Shown here one piece after another: positions 43,683 to 52,401 of a stretch of DNA of 64,000 bases (its first letter is position 1; every line of letters starts with the position of its first letter). Source of the DNA: Leptolinea sp. UBA5203 (GTDB lineage: Bacteria; Chloroflexota; Anaerolineae; Anaerolineales; Anaerolineaceae); assembly GCA_002412765.1 (NCBI GenBank), contig DHVR01000068.1, positions 62,001 to 126,000 of the forward strand, read 5' to 3'. The notes below the pieces were generated by a model. The model was not told the DNA's origin. It saw only the letters and a program-made list of their open reading frames with translations, and searched no databases. Both the position numbers and the translations under genes were made by a program.

Positions 43683-44569
43683 TCAGAATCCTGATCCTTT
43701 GACGGCTTCGATTTATCATCGTCCTTGAAGATTTTCATGTATTGCTTGGGGGTTAGCCCAATCTGTTTCTTAAAATAGTTTGTAAAATGGCTCTGGTCAT
43801 GAAACCCGGTTTGGAAGGCCACTTCCAGCGGTGGAATACCGTTTTCCAATTGTTTCTTTGCGTTCCCAACGCGGATCGTCTCAAGATAGCTATACGGCGA
43901 AATACCCATCTGTCGGGTAAACGTACGTAATAAATGATATTTACTCAGGCCGACCAACGCGCCCAATTCATTGAGCGTTACGGGACTGCTGTAATTCTCC
44001 TGAAGATAGTCAGCAACTTTTGTCATCGCGGCATCCGGCTGGGGTAAGAAAGACACCGGGGCAGTATCGGAGTGTTCGCGAATCAATTGTTCGATCAGCA
44101 GGAGGAAGAGCTCTTCCTTCTTAAAATCGCTCTGTTCCTCAAAAATCATGCGATGGAGTTCATGCAGCGAGCCGGCCAATTCACTGTGAAAATGAACCGT
44201 AGGCGTAAATCGCGGCAGACTGCCATCCCCCATGATGTCCATCACCGCCTGCTGCATTACCTCCGGTTTAATATTGATACTGCGATAATCCATCGGCCTA
44301 TCATCCACGGGTTGACAGGTATGAGGCTCCCCGGGATTAAAAACGGTAACATCCCCTGCCTCCAGAAAATATTCCTGATGGTTGCAGATCAGATAGCGCT
44401 TTCCTTTTTCAATGAAACCAATCACATAATAATCATGAAAATGATTCGGGAATTTGTGCATCACGCCTTTTAAGCGATAGGCTTCAATATTAAGTTGTGC
44501 ATCATAACAGACGGTACGCAGTTCTTCGGTCATTTTATCACACTCAAAATTTCGGATATGCAAAAGCAT
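43679..44569 (-). CDS. AraC-family regulator with cupin sensor domain
   Basis: Protein of 296 residues. The N-terminal cupin-type domain (about 25-150) carries FPNHFHDYYVIGF, the AraC sensor signature, and NPGEPHTC. Two HTH motifs follow at the C-terminus (about 185-285): LNELGALVGLSKYHLLRTF and PLEVAFQTGFHDQSHFTNYFK (shown in part). It heads the AraC-EamA-DUF2000 operon and probably activates it when a ligand is bound. Its stop overlaps the EamA start. Confidence 0.92.
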   Translation of the reverse strand: MLLHIRNFECDKMTEELRTVCYDAQLNIEAYRLKGVMHKFPNHFHDYYVIGFIEKGKRYLICNHQEYFLEAGDVTVFNPGEPHTCQPVDDRPMDYRSINIKPEVMQQAVMDIMGDGSLPRFTPTVHFHSELAGSLHELHRMIFEEQSDFKKEELFLLLIEQLIREHSDTAPVSFLPQPDAAMTKVADYLQENYSSPVTLNELGALVGLSKYHLLRTFTRQMGISPYSYLETIRVGNAKKQLENGIPPLEVAFQTGFHDQSHFTNYFKKQIGLTPKQYMKIFKDDDKSKPSKDQDSE

Positions 44570-44722
44570 ATCACGGTCCGTTGTACTTTTCTTGTAGGAT
44601 GTTGCGCAATCCGTGAATCAGGCGTTCAGGCGCATCAGCTCAAAGTATTTTCGCGGGTACCAGGTTAGATAAAGCTGATACCAGGCATCCACCACCCCCG
44701 GCGCGAAGACATCCATGCGAAT

Positions 44723-45604
44723 TTACAACTGATAGCTCCCAATAATTCGATCCGTTGCTCTGCCGCCAAACAAGACTTTTTGATCCTGGGTCATCAAGCG
44801 CACTGTGTTATAGACCATGCCTGCCCCGCCCTGCTCGATCGAGATGGGTTCCCCCTGCCAGAGATTATTTTTCAAGGCATAATAACCAAACGCGCTGTTG
44901 CCTGATCCGGTGGCCGGATCTTCCAGATAACCAAACTTGGGCGCAAACACGCGGGTATGCGCAAATTGGGTTTGATCCGCTGTTTCCATGCAAAAGACCA
45001 GCACAATATCCAGCCCTTGCTGCAAACAAAATTGCTTCAATCTGGCTTCATCCGGCGTGATGTGAATTTCATCCGCCAGGGAATGTATGAGCACCAGCAG
45101 GGTGACCAGCCCGGCATCCAGTACGTCCACAGGCAGAAGATCGGATATCTGTTGTGGCTGAATGTCCAATTCAACAGCGATCTCTTCGGCTATAAGATGG
45201 GTTCCCATCTGCTTAACTTCCGGGGCGGTAATAAAAACCGCATCCTGCTCCATTACTTTGTTATACAAGGTGAGTGTGCCTTTTTTTCGAGTTCGGATGA
45301 ACAGCTCGGGCTGTTCCAATAACTCAGGGGAATCCTTGATCAGGCTGTACATACACGCAATCGTGCCGTGCCCGCAAAAATCCACTTCGCATTCAGAGGA
45401 ATAATAAATCAAATCGAAGGTGAAAGCATCGGATTTTTTACAGTACACCATCTCCGAGACGAATCCTTTATGCTGTTTGGCAACAGCCAGCATCTCATCC
45501 TCTGTCAGGGAGTCTTCCAGGCCAAGATAAATACAGGCCGCCGGATTTCCCAGAGAGGCAGCCGATGTAAAGGCATCGATTTTTTTATAAGGATAGGACT
45601 TCAT
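44723..45604 (-). CDS. PhzF-family isomerase/epimerase
   Basis: About 293 residues from the ATG at 45604, which has AAAAAGG 8 bp upstream; the longer frame up to 45655 would run into the VOC gene. The N-terminal block KKIDAFTS is the family opening, FVSEMVY holds the catalytic glutamate, and GHGTIACMY and DPATGSGNSAFGY are the two Gly-rich blocks. PhzF-like enzymes catalyse proton shifts or isomerisation of small carboxylates. The substrate is unknown; there is no phenazine operon here. It follows the VOC gene by 32 bp. Confidence 0.85.
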   Translation of the reverse strand: MKSYPYKKIDAFTSAASLGNPAACIYLGLEDSLTEDEMLAVAKQHKGFVSEMVYCKKSDAFTFDLIYYSSECEVDFCGHGTIACMYSLIKDSPELLEQPELFIRTRKKGTLTLYNKVMEQDAVFITAPEVKQMGTHLIAEEIAVELDIQPQQISDLLPVDVLDAGLVTLLVLIHSLADEIHITPDEARLKQFCLQQGLDIVLVFCMETADQTQFAHTRVFAPKFGYLEDPATGSGNSAFGYYALKNNLWQGEPISIEQGGAGMVYNTVRLMTQDQKVLFGGRATDRIIGSYQL

Positions 45605-45636
45605 GGAACCAACCTTTTTACTCAAGCGAACTGGTT

Positions 45637-46095
45637 TTATATATTCCGGTTCCAATTTTGAATCTCAATTAAGTTGCCTTCCGGATCAGCAACATATACG
45701 GTGGTTAACCGCCCAAGCTCCGGATAATCATTCTGGACTAGCGCCCCATATTGGCTGCCACCATGGGCCAGTACGGCTTGCAGAACGGCATCCACATCAT
45801 CCACATGGAAGGCTAAATGACCGTATCCCATATGATTGACCTTTTTATGCTCCGTGGACTGCCCTTCCGGTTTGTAGGAAAAGATTTCCAGGGTGGGGCC
45901 TTTTTCATACCCCGGCAGCGCCAAATGCACACCGCGCAGATGGACGGAGTCCAGCAGGGTCATCTTATCCAACCAGGCTCCAGTGAGATTCCGTTCCGGG
46001 GGTACAGGTACGCAGCCAAATACTTGCATATAAAAATCAGCCAGGCGTTTCCAGTCCCGGGCGATGATGTTGGTATGTACATAACGAATGGACAT
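45637..46095 (-). CDS. VOC-family protein (glyoxalase/bleomycin-resistance type)
   Basis: Protein of 152 residues in two beta-alpha-beta modules. It starts IRYVHTNIIARDWKRLADFY, with metal-site residues at His 6 and Glu in the later GPTLEIFSYK block, and ends DPEGNLIEIQNWN with a second Glu. Such proteins bind a divalent metal and act on small molecules such as glutathione adducts or dioxygenase substrates, or bind antibiotics. It heads the leftward pair with the PhzF-family gene. Confidence 0.86.
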   Translation of the reverse strand: MSIRYVHTNIIARDWKRLADFYMQVFGCVPVPPERNLTGAWLDKMTLLDSVHLRGVHLALPGYEKGPTLEIFSYKPEGQSTEHKKVNHMGYGHLAFHVDDVDAVLQAVLAHGGSQYGALVQNDYPELGRLTTVYVADPEGNLIEIQNWNRNI

Positions 46096-46230
46096 GGTTT
46101 CTTCTTCCTTTCTGTGAGTATAATTGAGGGTGTTGTAGCAAATCCGTATCGGTATTCATTGCACAGGGATGCGAAAATTGCTACCCTAGTTTATCACTAT
46201 AGTGGATGTTTTACCTTCAAATGGAGATCA

Positions 46231-46620
46231 ATTCTCATAAACATAGCCAACGATTTTGAAAACGGTAAGATTCATACAAAAACAGAATGCTTTGATGCCC
46301 AGGACTTGGATTTTGTCCCCCACGCCAAATTCAAGGGTGTCTCTTTGAAACATCTGGTGACCGGTGCCATGACCGGTGGACTCATCAGCAGCCACTTAGT
46401 CAGGGTGGAACCCGGCTGTGTCTTAGATACGCACATTCATGAAAAGAACCTGGAAATTCACGAAGTGATCTCCGGCAGCGCCAAAGCCATGGTTGGAGAA
46501 AAAGAAGTCGACTACCTGCCCGGTGTCATCGGCGTCCTGCCCGCTGGCGTGCCGCATCGCATTGCGGCTGGTGAAGAAGGGATTTATATCCTGGCCAAGT
46601 TCACCCCGGCGCTGGTGTAA
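46231..46620 (+). CDS. Cupin-domain protein, start uncertain
   Basis: Single-domain cupin of about 129 residues. Motif 1 reads PGCVLDTHIHEKNLEIHE, with the HxH and Glu metal ligands, and motif 2 reads LPAGVPHRI with the last His. The reading frame is open far upstream, but the cupin domain begins near 46240 and no ATG, GTG or TTG is in frame between 46162 and the domain. A GGAG site at 46222-46225 fits an ATT start at 46231; a TTG at 46159 without ribosome site is the alternative. It binds a metal and could act on small ligands; the function is unknown. Confidence 0.72.
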   Translation: MLINIANDFENGKIHTKTECFDAQDLDFVPHAKFKGVSLKHLVTGAMTGGLISSHLVRVEPGCVLDTHIHEKNLEIHEVISGSAKAMVGEKEVDYLPGVIGVLPAGVPHRIAAGEEGIYILAKFTPALV

Positions 46621-46627
46621 TCAATCC

Positions 46628-46687
46628 AGACCTGCCAGGTTTTTGGAAAGACTTGTCATTCCGGAAAACAACTAACCTGGCAGGTCT
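46628..46687. repeat. REP-like hairpin, copy A
   Basis: Perfect 14-bp arms AGACCTGCCAGGTT (46628-46641) and AACCTGGCAGGTCT (46674-46687) around a 32-nt loop containing GGAAAG and a CATTCCGGAAAAC stretch. It has a close copy at 46865-46925. Confidence 0.75.
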
Positions 46688-46864
46688 TGGGATGGCAGTC
46701 AACAGGTAGATGCGTTGCGAACGCACCTTTTTTTTCCATCATTCAACCATTATTCCCCAAACAAATCCGATGACCCGTCAGTATACCTTGAGCCCCAATC
46801 TGATTCATAAAATCCTTCTCTAACATGGCGATGAAAACTGGACTACTGCTACTGGTTGAACGGA

Positions 46865-46925
46865 AAGACCTGCCAGGTTATTGGAAAGAAAGCCATTCCA
46901 GAAAACGACAAACCTGGCAGGTCTT
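46865..46925. repeat. REP-like hairpin, copy B
   Basis: Perfect 15-bp arms AAGACCTGCCAGGTT (46865-46879) and AACCTGGCAGGTCTT (46911-46925). Its loop shares GGAAAG and CATTCC-x-GAAAAC with copy A, so the two are homologous units 237 bp apart in a gap without genes. Confidence 0.75.
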
Positions 46926-46985
46926 GGAGTTGAATCTAATAGGCGCTAACAGAACCTGCCCCTAATTTACGTAATTCTCTTATAT

Positions 46986-47915
46986 CTAAATATTCTTGAA
47001 AGCCTTCTTCAACGCCTCGATTCTTCTCGCCACACTTTCACGTACAATTTCACTTTTCTCGGCTATTTCGAATCCATGAATGGTGCCTATGGTTTTATTT
47101 AATTCAACGTTTACACCGCTTTTCTGCAGGGCTTCTGCATAGGCGATGCCCTCATCGCGCAGACAATCAAATTCCGAAACTTCAACATAGGCATCCGGTA
47201 AATTTTCAAAGGACATTGCTTCCATGGGTGAGGCATATTCTCTGTTATCCGGTACGCCATCCTTGAGGTACAACTTCCACATTTTTTTGGTCAGTCTGGA
47301 ATTCCACAGCGGCGTGTCCGTATAATTTTTAATGGATTCTGTGATCTGTCGGGCGTCCGTCACTGGATAAATAAGCATCTGAAAACAAATCCGCGGAGCT
47401 TTCCGGTCCCTGGCCATGAGGCTGACCGCCGCAGCGAGAGTACCGCCGGCGCTGTCGCCTCCAATCGCTATTTTGTTTTTATCAATATTCAGGGCTTCGG
47501 CATGCCGGCAAACCCAGTGAAAGGCGGCATAACAATCTTCAACGCCCACGGGGAACGCATGATTAGGCGCCAAACGGTAATCCACGAAAACCACCTTGCA
47601 GGGTGTCTTCAGCGCGTACTCGGCCACAAGCCTCATATGATGCGGTGCAGGTTTGAGAACAAAGGCTCCTCCGTGAAAAAAAATCAGGCAGGGAGCGTTT
47701 TTCTCAATGTCCTTGGGTTCATATAGAGTTAACTCAATCGTTCTGTTTTGATACCCTGGAATTTCCCTTTTGGATACCAACAACCCCTGCACGGGTTTTA
47801 AAACTGTCACACCCAATGTCGTAAGTGCATTAATTATCGGTAATGCCCATTTGGATAATGGAACCGGTGTTTTTTCGTATTTTTTAAAGTCGTTATGGAT
47901 ATTGTATTTGCTCAT
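46986..47915 (-). CDS. Alpha/beta-hydrolase of the acetyl-esterase (HSL) family
   Basis: Protein of 309 residues. The oxyanion HGG motif is in FFHGGAFVLKP (about 77-87). The nucleophile elbow is GGDSAGG (about 152-158), the Asp is in SEFDCLRDEG (near 246), and the His in GTIHGFE (near 278), so the triad is complete. It hydrolyses short-chain esters. No signal peptide is obvious, so it is probably cytoplasmic. Single-gene unit facing left. Confidence 0.9.
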   Translation of the reverse strand: MSKYNIHNDFKKYEKTPVPLSKWALPIINALTTLGVTVLKPVQGLLVSKREIPGYQNRTIELTLYEPKDIEKNAPCLIFFHGGAFVLKPAPHHMRLVAEYALKTPCKVVFVDYRLAPNHAFPVGVEDCYAAFHWVCRHAEALNIDKNKIAIGGDSAGGTLAAAVSLMARDRKAPRICFQMLIYPVTDARQITESIKNYTDTPLWNSRLTKKMWKLYLKDGVPDNREYASPMEAMSFENLPDAYVEVSEFDCLRDEGIAYAEALQKSGVNVELNKTIGTIHGFEIAEKSEIVRESVARRIEALKKAFKNI

Positions 47916-48032
47916 GGGTGATTTTCCTGTCTATGCTTGCTGACATTTTTACTGCTCAAAGCATCTTAAGCAGGCGAATATTGTTGCGGTTGGTTTAATC
48001 AATCTTATCATTTCCTGCAGATTATAACCAAC

Positions 48033-48674
48033 TTACTTGACCATCCCCCTCAGCTTCGTTTCTATCTGCTTCATATCCTCAAAGACAGACGGAATCTCAC
48101 AAGAGTGAACCACCCTTCTCCAGGTTCCATCGGCTTTGCCGCCATAAAATGACGTATACGATTCGTCCATAATTTCACAGTCTATTTCACCCCTTACAAC
48201 CAGACCGCCGTTCCAACGCTTATCCACGGCTGTAACTTTCCGAATATGATAAGTGACCTGCAGCAAGTATTCCGATTTATCATCCTGCGCCAGGCTGCTG
48301 CCTTCCAGGGCCAGCAGCACCAACCTGCGAGACATGCGGGAGGCCACCTCGCGGTAACAAACCTCATTCATCTTCAGGGTAATGGAACTTCGTTGAGCAC
48401 GACCCCGCCGGGTGAAGTACCCATTTAAACTCACCCCTTTAAACAGCCCTTCACTGATCAAAAGCAAAACCACCCAGGCGTACATCCAGGCACTGCGGGC
48501 TGTCTCGTCAGCCAGAACGGTTGGGGGCGGTGCCAAAATGATTTGCCAGAAAAAAATCAACTCAAAGACAAAGGATAAGAAAAAAGCCCCAACCACCCAC
48601 GGAAAATACGCTTTGCGGAAAGATGTTTCATTGTAAGGCAAAAAAACATCTGGTTCACTTTGTTCCATCATCAC
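48033..48674 (-). CDS. Membrane protein of unknown function
   Basis: Protein of 213 residues. Two hydrophobic helices lie in the first third (about 25-50 and 65-85), followed by a soluble C-terminal part of about 125 residues with mixed beta structure (VTYHIRKVTAVDKRWNGGLVV, shown in part). The helix loop and the basic segment after helix 2 suggest the C-terminal part is cytoplasmic. No family is recognised. It faces left, with 118 bp to the esterase gene upstream of its end and a small gap to the PadR gene. Confidence 0.6.
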   Translation of the reverse strand: MMMEQSEPDVFLPYNETSFRKAYFPWVVGAFFLSFVFELIFFWQIILAPPPTVLADETARSAWMYAWVVLLLISEGLFKGVSLNGYFTRRGRAQRSSITLKMNEVCYREVASRMSRRLVLLALEGSSLAQDDKSEYLLQVTYHIRKVTAVDKRWNGGLVVRGEIDCEIMDESYTSFYGGKADGTWRRVVHSCEIPSVFEDMKQIETKLRGMVK

Positions 48675-48804
48675 GGGAAGTCTATTTCTCCATCACCGCC
48701 ACCCAATCCATTGAATCGGGTTACGGCAGTTCATTTGTGGATCAAACGGAGCCTCATCCAATTTCATTATTTCAGCCCATACCGTAATCTCGGCTCTCGG
48801 AAAA

Positions 48805-49332
48805 TTACAGCTCGTCTAGGATTTGTTGTACCCATTCCCTGGCGACGCCGTGGGTGAGAATGCCATAATCGAGGGTCTTAAATTGATAGCGATAAATTTT
48901 CATGGCCTCTTCCGGCAATTGCAGTTGGGCCAAGGTTTTGGCTAGCTCGACAAGTTCAGATTCCATGTTAATGATGGCAATTAAAATTTTCTCTAATATT
49001 TGTTTCTTCTCCTCGGCTGAAACAATGAGACCCAGAAAGAATACTTTGGACAAGGCAACCATTTCCAGTTTACTCACGGGAAGATCAGCATGCATCCATT
49101 GAAAGAAACTTATCCGTCCCTTATCCATTAAGTGATATATCTTCTTGTTCCTGCCATTTTCGACTGTCTCAATAAAACCAATCTCCTCCCCCATCAGTAA
49201 TTTCTTAATCGCGTTCTGGATACTCCCGTAACTGGCGCTGTAAATCAGAGATAATCCAGAGGAAAAAGCCTGATTAAGTTGATAGATGGTCAAATCCTGT
49301 GTCATCAGCAAACCCAGCACGATAAATTCCAA
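48805..49332 (-). CDS. PadR-family regulator
   Basis: About 175 residues from the TTG at 49332, chosen because AAGGAG lies 7 bp upstream and the family normally begins with LEFIVLGLL; the longer frame to 49392 adds a non-conserved stretch. The winged helix is in the N-terminal part (about 1-85: LEFIVLGLLMTQDLTIYQLN, then SYGSIQNAIKKL), followed by a helical C-terminal dimer domain typical of the Vir-type PadR subfamily. It is divergent from a beta-lactamase-fold gene across a perfect palindrome, which is probably its operator. The inducer is unknown. Confidence 0.85.
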   Translation of the reverse strand: MEFIVLGLLMTQDLTIYQLNQAFSSGLSLIYSASYGSIQNAIKKLLMGEEIGFIETVENGRNKKIYHLMDKGRISFFQWMHADLPVSKLEMVALSKVFFLGLIVSAEEKKQILEKILIAIINMESELVELAKTLAQLQLPEEAMKIYRYQFKTLDYGILTHGVAREWVQQILDEL

Positions 49333-49393
49333 GGCAGACTCCTTATTGATTTTTTTAATCGTAATATAGCTTATAGAAATATGCAACGACATA

Positions 49394-49422
49394 TTGACAA
49401 ATGAAATTCCATATATTACTAT
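49394..49422 (+). promoter_or_regulatory. Promoter of the beta-lactamase-fold gene
   Basis: TTGACA (49394-49399), a 17-bp spacer and TACTAT (49417-49422). The -10 box lies inside the left arm of the palindrome at 49411-49448. Confidence 0.65.
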
Positions 49423-49448
49423 TGATTATATCTCTATTAGTAATATAT
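49411..49448. promoter_or_regulatory. Probable PadR operator
   Basis: Perfect 11-bp inverted repeat ATATATTACTA (49411-49421) and TAGTAATATAT (49438-49448) with a 16-bp spacer, between the divergent padR and hydrolase genes. The left arm covers the -10 box of the hydrolase promoter, so binding would block it. Confidence 0.65.
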
Positions 49449-49465
49449 TGTTCTGGAGAAACAAA

Positions 49466-50632
49466 ATGAAAATCTGGAAGATCCTTCTCTTTGCCCTGGT
49501 GACGATTATCGTGTTATTGGGTATTGTGATTTGGTTTAGCACAAAACCATTAACCAAAGAACAGGCGATAAAAGACATACAAAATGTCATTGATGGTAGT
49601 CTAAATAAGAAACAGTCCATTTATTCGGCATTGGTCTATATGGATGCCCCCCAAAAAGGACTTGAGGTAAAATACGCCTCAGGCACATCCAATGGTCAGC
49701 CCATTGACACCAATCAACCCTTTCATGTTGCCAGCGTTGGCAAATTGTTTACGGCGACCTTAATTGGATATTTAGTCGATCAAGGACAGATAACGCTCGA
49801 GGATCCCATTCACCTATATCTGAATAACGAAATGTTATCTGGCCTGTTCGTCTACGAAGGCGTGGATTATCAGGATAAGGTGACCATCCAACATCTCCTC
49901 TCCCATACCAGCGGCATAGCGGATTACTTCGCCAAAGAGGACGGTGGATTGGTCGAATCCCTCTATCTCTCACCCGATACCGTTTACACGCCCCAATCCC
50001 TGGTTCAATTTACCCAAGAGCATCAATCCGCTTATTTTGCTCCAGGCAACGGATATCATTATTCGGACACCGGTTACATTTTGCTGGGCTTGATTATTGA
50101 ATCCGTCTCTGGAAAGCCATTTCACGAGATGCTGCATGAGGTGATATTTGATCCCCTGGCCATGGACAATAGTTACCTGATGTTTTATTCCGAACCAAAA
50201 AATGGAAAGCGTCCCATTGCTGAAGTTTGGATTGACGGGCACGAAGTAAGCCAATTTAATAGCGTCACGATTGACTGGGCAGGCGGGGGCATTGTTTCCA
50301 CTCTGGATGACCTGGCGGTTTATATCCGCGCACTCTACCATGGCGAGATCATCCGCAAGGAAACCCTGGATGCCTTCCAGCAATTCGACTATGAATTCAT
50401 GACCGGTATCCAATATGGCAATGGTTTTATGCGTATGGAATTTGATAAATTTTCCCCCATACTGGGTTTTTTGCCACAAATGACAGGCCACATGGGTGTT
50501 CTTGGCACCCAACTCTTTTATGATCAGGAAACGGACATGGTTTATGTTTCCAGCTTCGGCTCCTCGGATGCCACAGCAACTAGTGTAAAAATCATGATTC
50601 AGATTTTAAGCACGGTTTATCGTGTTCAATAA
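49466..50632 (+). CDS. Membrane-anchored beta-lactamase-fold serine hydrolase
   Basis: About 388 residues from the ATG at 49466 with GGAGAAA upstream. One N-terminal membrane helix (about 5-25) anchors it, with the rest outside. The serine beta-lactamase/class C-like triad is seen: SVGK (S-x-x-K near 95), YSD (for Y-x-N) in YHYSDTGYILLG near 205, and HMG in GHMGVLG near 350. Members act as beta-lactamases, DD-peptidases or esterases. Its promoter is covered by the palindrome beside padR, so it is probably regulated by the PadR protein. A strong terminator follows. Confidence 0.85.
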   Translation: MKIWKILLFALVTIIVLLGIVIWFSTKPLTKEQAIKDIQNVIDGSLNKKQSIYSALVYMDAPQKGLEVKYASGTSNGQPIDTNQPFHVASVGKLFTATLIGYLVDQGQITLEDPIHLYLNNEMLSGLFVYEGVDYQDKVTIQHLLSHTSGIADYFAKEDGGLVESLYLSPDTVYTPQSLVQFTQEHQSAYFAPGNGYHYSDTGYILLGLIIESVSGKPFHEMLHEVIFDPLAMDNSYLMFYSEPKNGKRPIAEVWIDGHEVSQFNSVTIDWAGGGIVSTLDDLAVYIRALYHGEIIRKETLDAFQQFDYEFMTGIQYGNGFMRMEFDKFSPILGFLPQMTGHMGVLGTQLFYDQETDMVYVSSFGSSDATATSVKIMIQILSTVYRVQ

Positions 50633-50669
50633 ATCAATGTGGTTAGTTATTCATCATCGATGAAAATAT

Positions 50670-50709
50670 AAGCCCAAAGCAGAATTGTGCTTTGGGCTTT
50701 TTTTTTTAT
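50670..50709 (+). terminator. Rho-independent terminator of the hydrolase gene
   Basis: Perfect 12-bp stem AAGCCCAAAGCA (50670-50681) with TGCTTTGGGCTT (50688-50699), loop GAATTG, then ten T. Confidence 0.92.
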
Positions 50710-50724
50710 TGGTTGGACTACTTA

Positions 50725-51933
50725 TTATTTGTTAAGGATAACTACGCACTCGATGTGCTGGGTATGCGGGAGCATATCCATGGGCTGTACGGATTCCAGG
50801 GTATATCCTGCCTGCAGGAAGCGCTTCAAATCACGCGCCAGTGTCGCCAGGTCCGCAGAGACATAGATCACCCGCTTGGGTCCCATGGGTAAAATGGCAT
50901 CCAGTGCAAAACGATCTATGCCGGAACGCGGCGGCGCCACGATCATCACATCCGGTTTGATTTTCAAGGTCGGCAACACAGCCTCGGGCGCTCCCTGATA
51001 CAGGGAGACATTTTCAAATTCATCCAGATTGACCGCGTAATCTTCGCAGGCCAAGGGATGCGCTTCAATGCCGATCACTTCAGTGAAGAGCGGCGCTACA
51101 AAAGCGCTCAGCAATCCCACTCCACAGTACACATCCAGCAGCATGCCGCCGGCTGCCGGCGTTATGGCCTGCATCACCAGCTTGATCAATCGTTCGGTCT
51201 GGCGATCATTCACTTGAAAATGAGCATCTCCTGAAACCCGGAAGGTTCGCCCGGCCAGCGTCTTGAGGATAAATTCATCCCCAGAGAGAATCATTGGGGT
51301 GCCGTCTTGTTCAAACAACAGGTTGATTGGGAAATCCACTTCCAATTCGGGCGGCACATCATCGCCATGGAAAAACACCAGCGGATCATCATCCCCGCTG
51401 CGGAAATCCACCCATTCCAGGCCCGAGGGATCTTCCAACGTCAGGGCTTCGCGCAAAGCCATCATGGATTCCTGGGGCAGGAAACATTCTTCAATTTCCA
51501 GCAAGCCGCGAGATTGCGTTTGATAAAAGCCGGTCTTGCCCGACTCGAGAATTTGAAATGCCATTTGATTGCGATAATTCTTTTCATCCGGAGAGGCCAT
51601 AATTTCCCGCACGGGAGGGTTTTCCAATCCGGTGGAACGGACTAAGGTCTCCATGACAATGGCTTGCTTGGCTAATAACTGCTCGGCATAGGTTAACATT
51701 TGGTAACTGCATCCCCCGCAGACTCCAAAGTGTTTACAAAAGGGCTGCACCCGTTTCTCTGAAGCTTGCAGAATCTCAACCAGCTCCGCATGCATGTGCC
51801 CTTTTTTCTCCTGAACCGGATTCACACTCACCCGTTCTCCAGGTAAAACAAATGGCACAAAGACCGCCTTACCCTCTTGACTTCGCCCCAATCCAAATCC
51901 GCCATAGACCAATTTATCAATTGTTATTTCCAT
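50725..51933 (-). CDS. TrmA/RlmD-type RNA m5U methyltransferase homologue with altered catalytic motifs
   Basis: About 402 residues from the ATG at 51933 (TAGGG upstream); an ATG at 51966 adds 11 residues. A TRAM domain (about 1-60) comes first. The Fe-S cysteines C-x5-C-x2-C are in CKHFGVCGGC (about 75-84). SAM motif LLDVYCGVGLLS lies near 280. The family motif DPPR appears as APPRSG and the nucleophile motif SCNP as SADL, so the catalytic Cys is Ala and the Asp is Ala. The late Glu of HIEC is kept. The fold and RNA binding look intact, but classical m5U chemistry is doubtful. It starts near tRNA-Ser, facing left. Confidence 0.85.
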   Translation of the reverse strand: MEITIDKLVYGGFGLGRSQEGKAVFVPFVLPGERVSVNPVQEKKGHMHAELVEILQASEKRVQPFCKHFGVCGGCSYQMLTYAEQLLAKQAIVMETLVRSTGLENPPVREIMASPDEKNYRNQMAFQILESGKTGFYQTQSRGLLEIEECFLPQESMMALREALTLEDPSGLEWVDFRSGDDDPLVFFHGDDVPPELEVDFPINLLFEQDGTPMILSGDEFILKTLAGRTFRVSGDAHFQVNDRQTERLIKLVMQAITPAAGGMLLDVYCGVGLLSAFVAPLFTEVIGIEAHPLACEDYAVNLDEFENVSLYQGAPEAVLPTLKIKPDVMIVAPPRSGIDRFALDAILPMGPKRVIYVSADLATLARDLKRFLQAGYTLESVQPMDMLPHTQHIECVVILNK

Positions 51934-52040
51934 TTTTACCCTACCGTGTAATAAAAATTTGTGCATTATGAAGCAGTTTGATTATACTCTTGGATGGCTA
52001 AACCTTGAGAAAAAGATTTAGCCACAATCCATTTATAATG

Positions 52041-52067
52041 AAAAAGACCTGCAAATTCGCAGGTCTT
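52041..52067 (-). terminator. Terminator of the tRNA-Ser gene
   Basis: AAGACCTGC (52044-52052) pairs with GCAGGTCTT (52059-52067), loop AAATTC; on the minus strand it is followed by a T run. It lies directly behind the tRNA. Confidence 0.85.
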
Positions 52068-52071
52068 CAGG

Positions 52072-52157
52072 CGGAGAGAGAGGGATTCGAACCCTCGATA
52101 CCTTGCGGTATACCCGCTTTCCAGGCGAGCGCGTTAGGCCAACTACGCTACCTCTCC
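52072..52157 (-). tRNA. tRNA-Ser (anticodon GGA)
   Basis: On the minus strand, 86 nt with a long variable arm as in class II tRNAs. The acceptor GGAGAGG pairs with TCTCTCC (one G-U), the anticodon loop is CTGGAAA (anticodon GGA), the variable arm is the TATACCGCAAGGTAT-type stem, the T-arm is GAGGGTTCGAATCCCTC, and the discriminator is G. CCA is not encoded. It reads UCC and UCU codons. Confidence 0.93.
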
Positions 52158-52401
52158 AAAGTCAACTATTTTTTTGTGCGTCGAAAATTATACCATAGTT
52201 TCCATTCCGTAAAGAGAAAACTTCCCCTTCCGTGCGCATAATTTATTGACCCAGAAACGGGAAAGAATAAGAGTTTCGTTAATTCGTTTTCGGCTGCAAT
52301 CAAAATGGTATTAATTGCGTATATAATAGAGTCAGCTTGATTCACAGGAATGGCAGAGCTGAGTTATTCTACTTTCAGCAATCCTATAGGGTAAATACTT
52401 T

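Noticed and set aside
45817..46230. N-terminal extension of the cupin ORF
   Set aside because: It overlaps the VOC gene on the other strand and shows no conserved pattern; the cupin domain starts near 46240.
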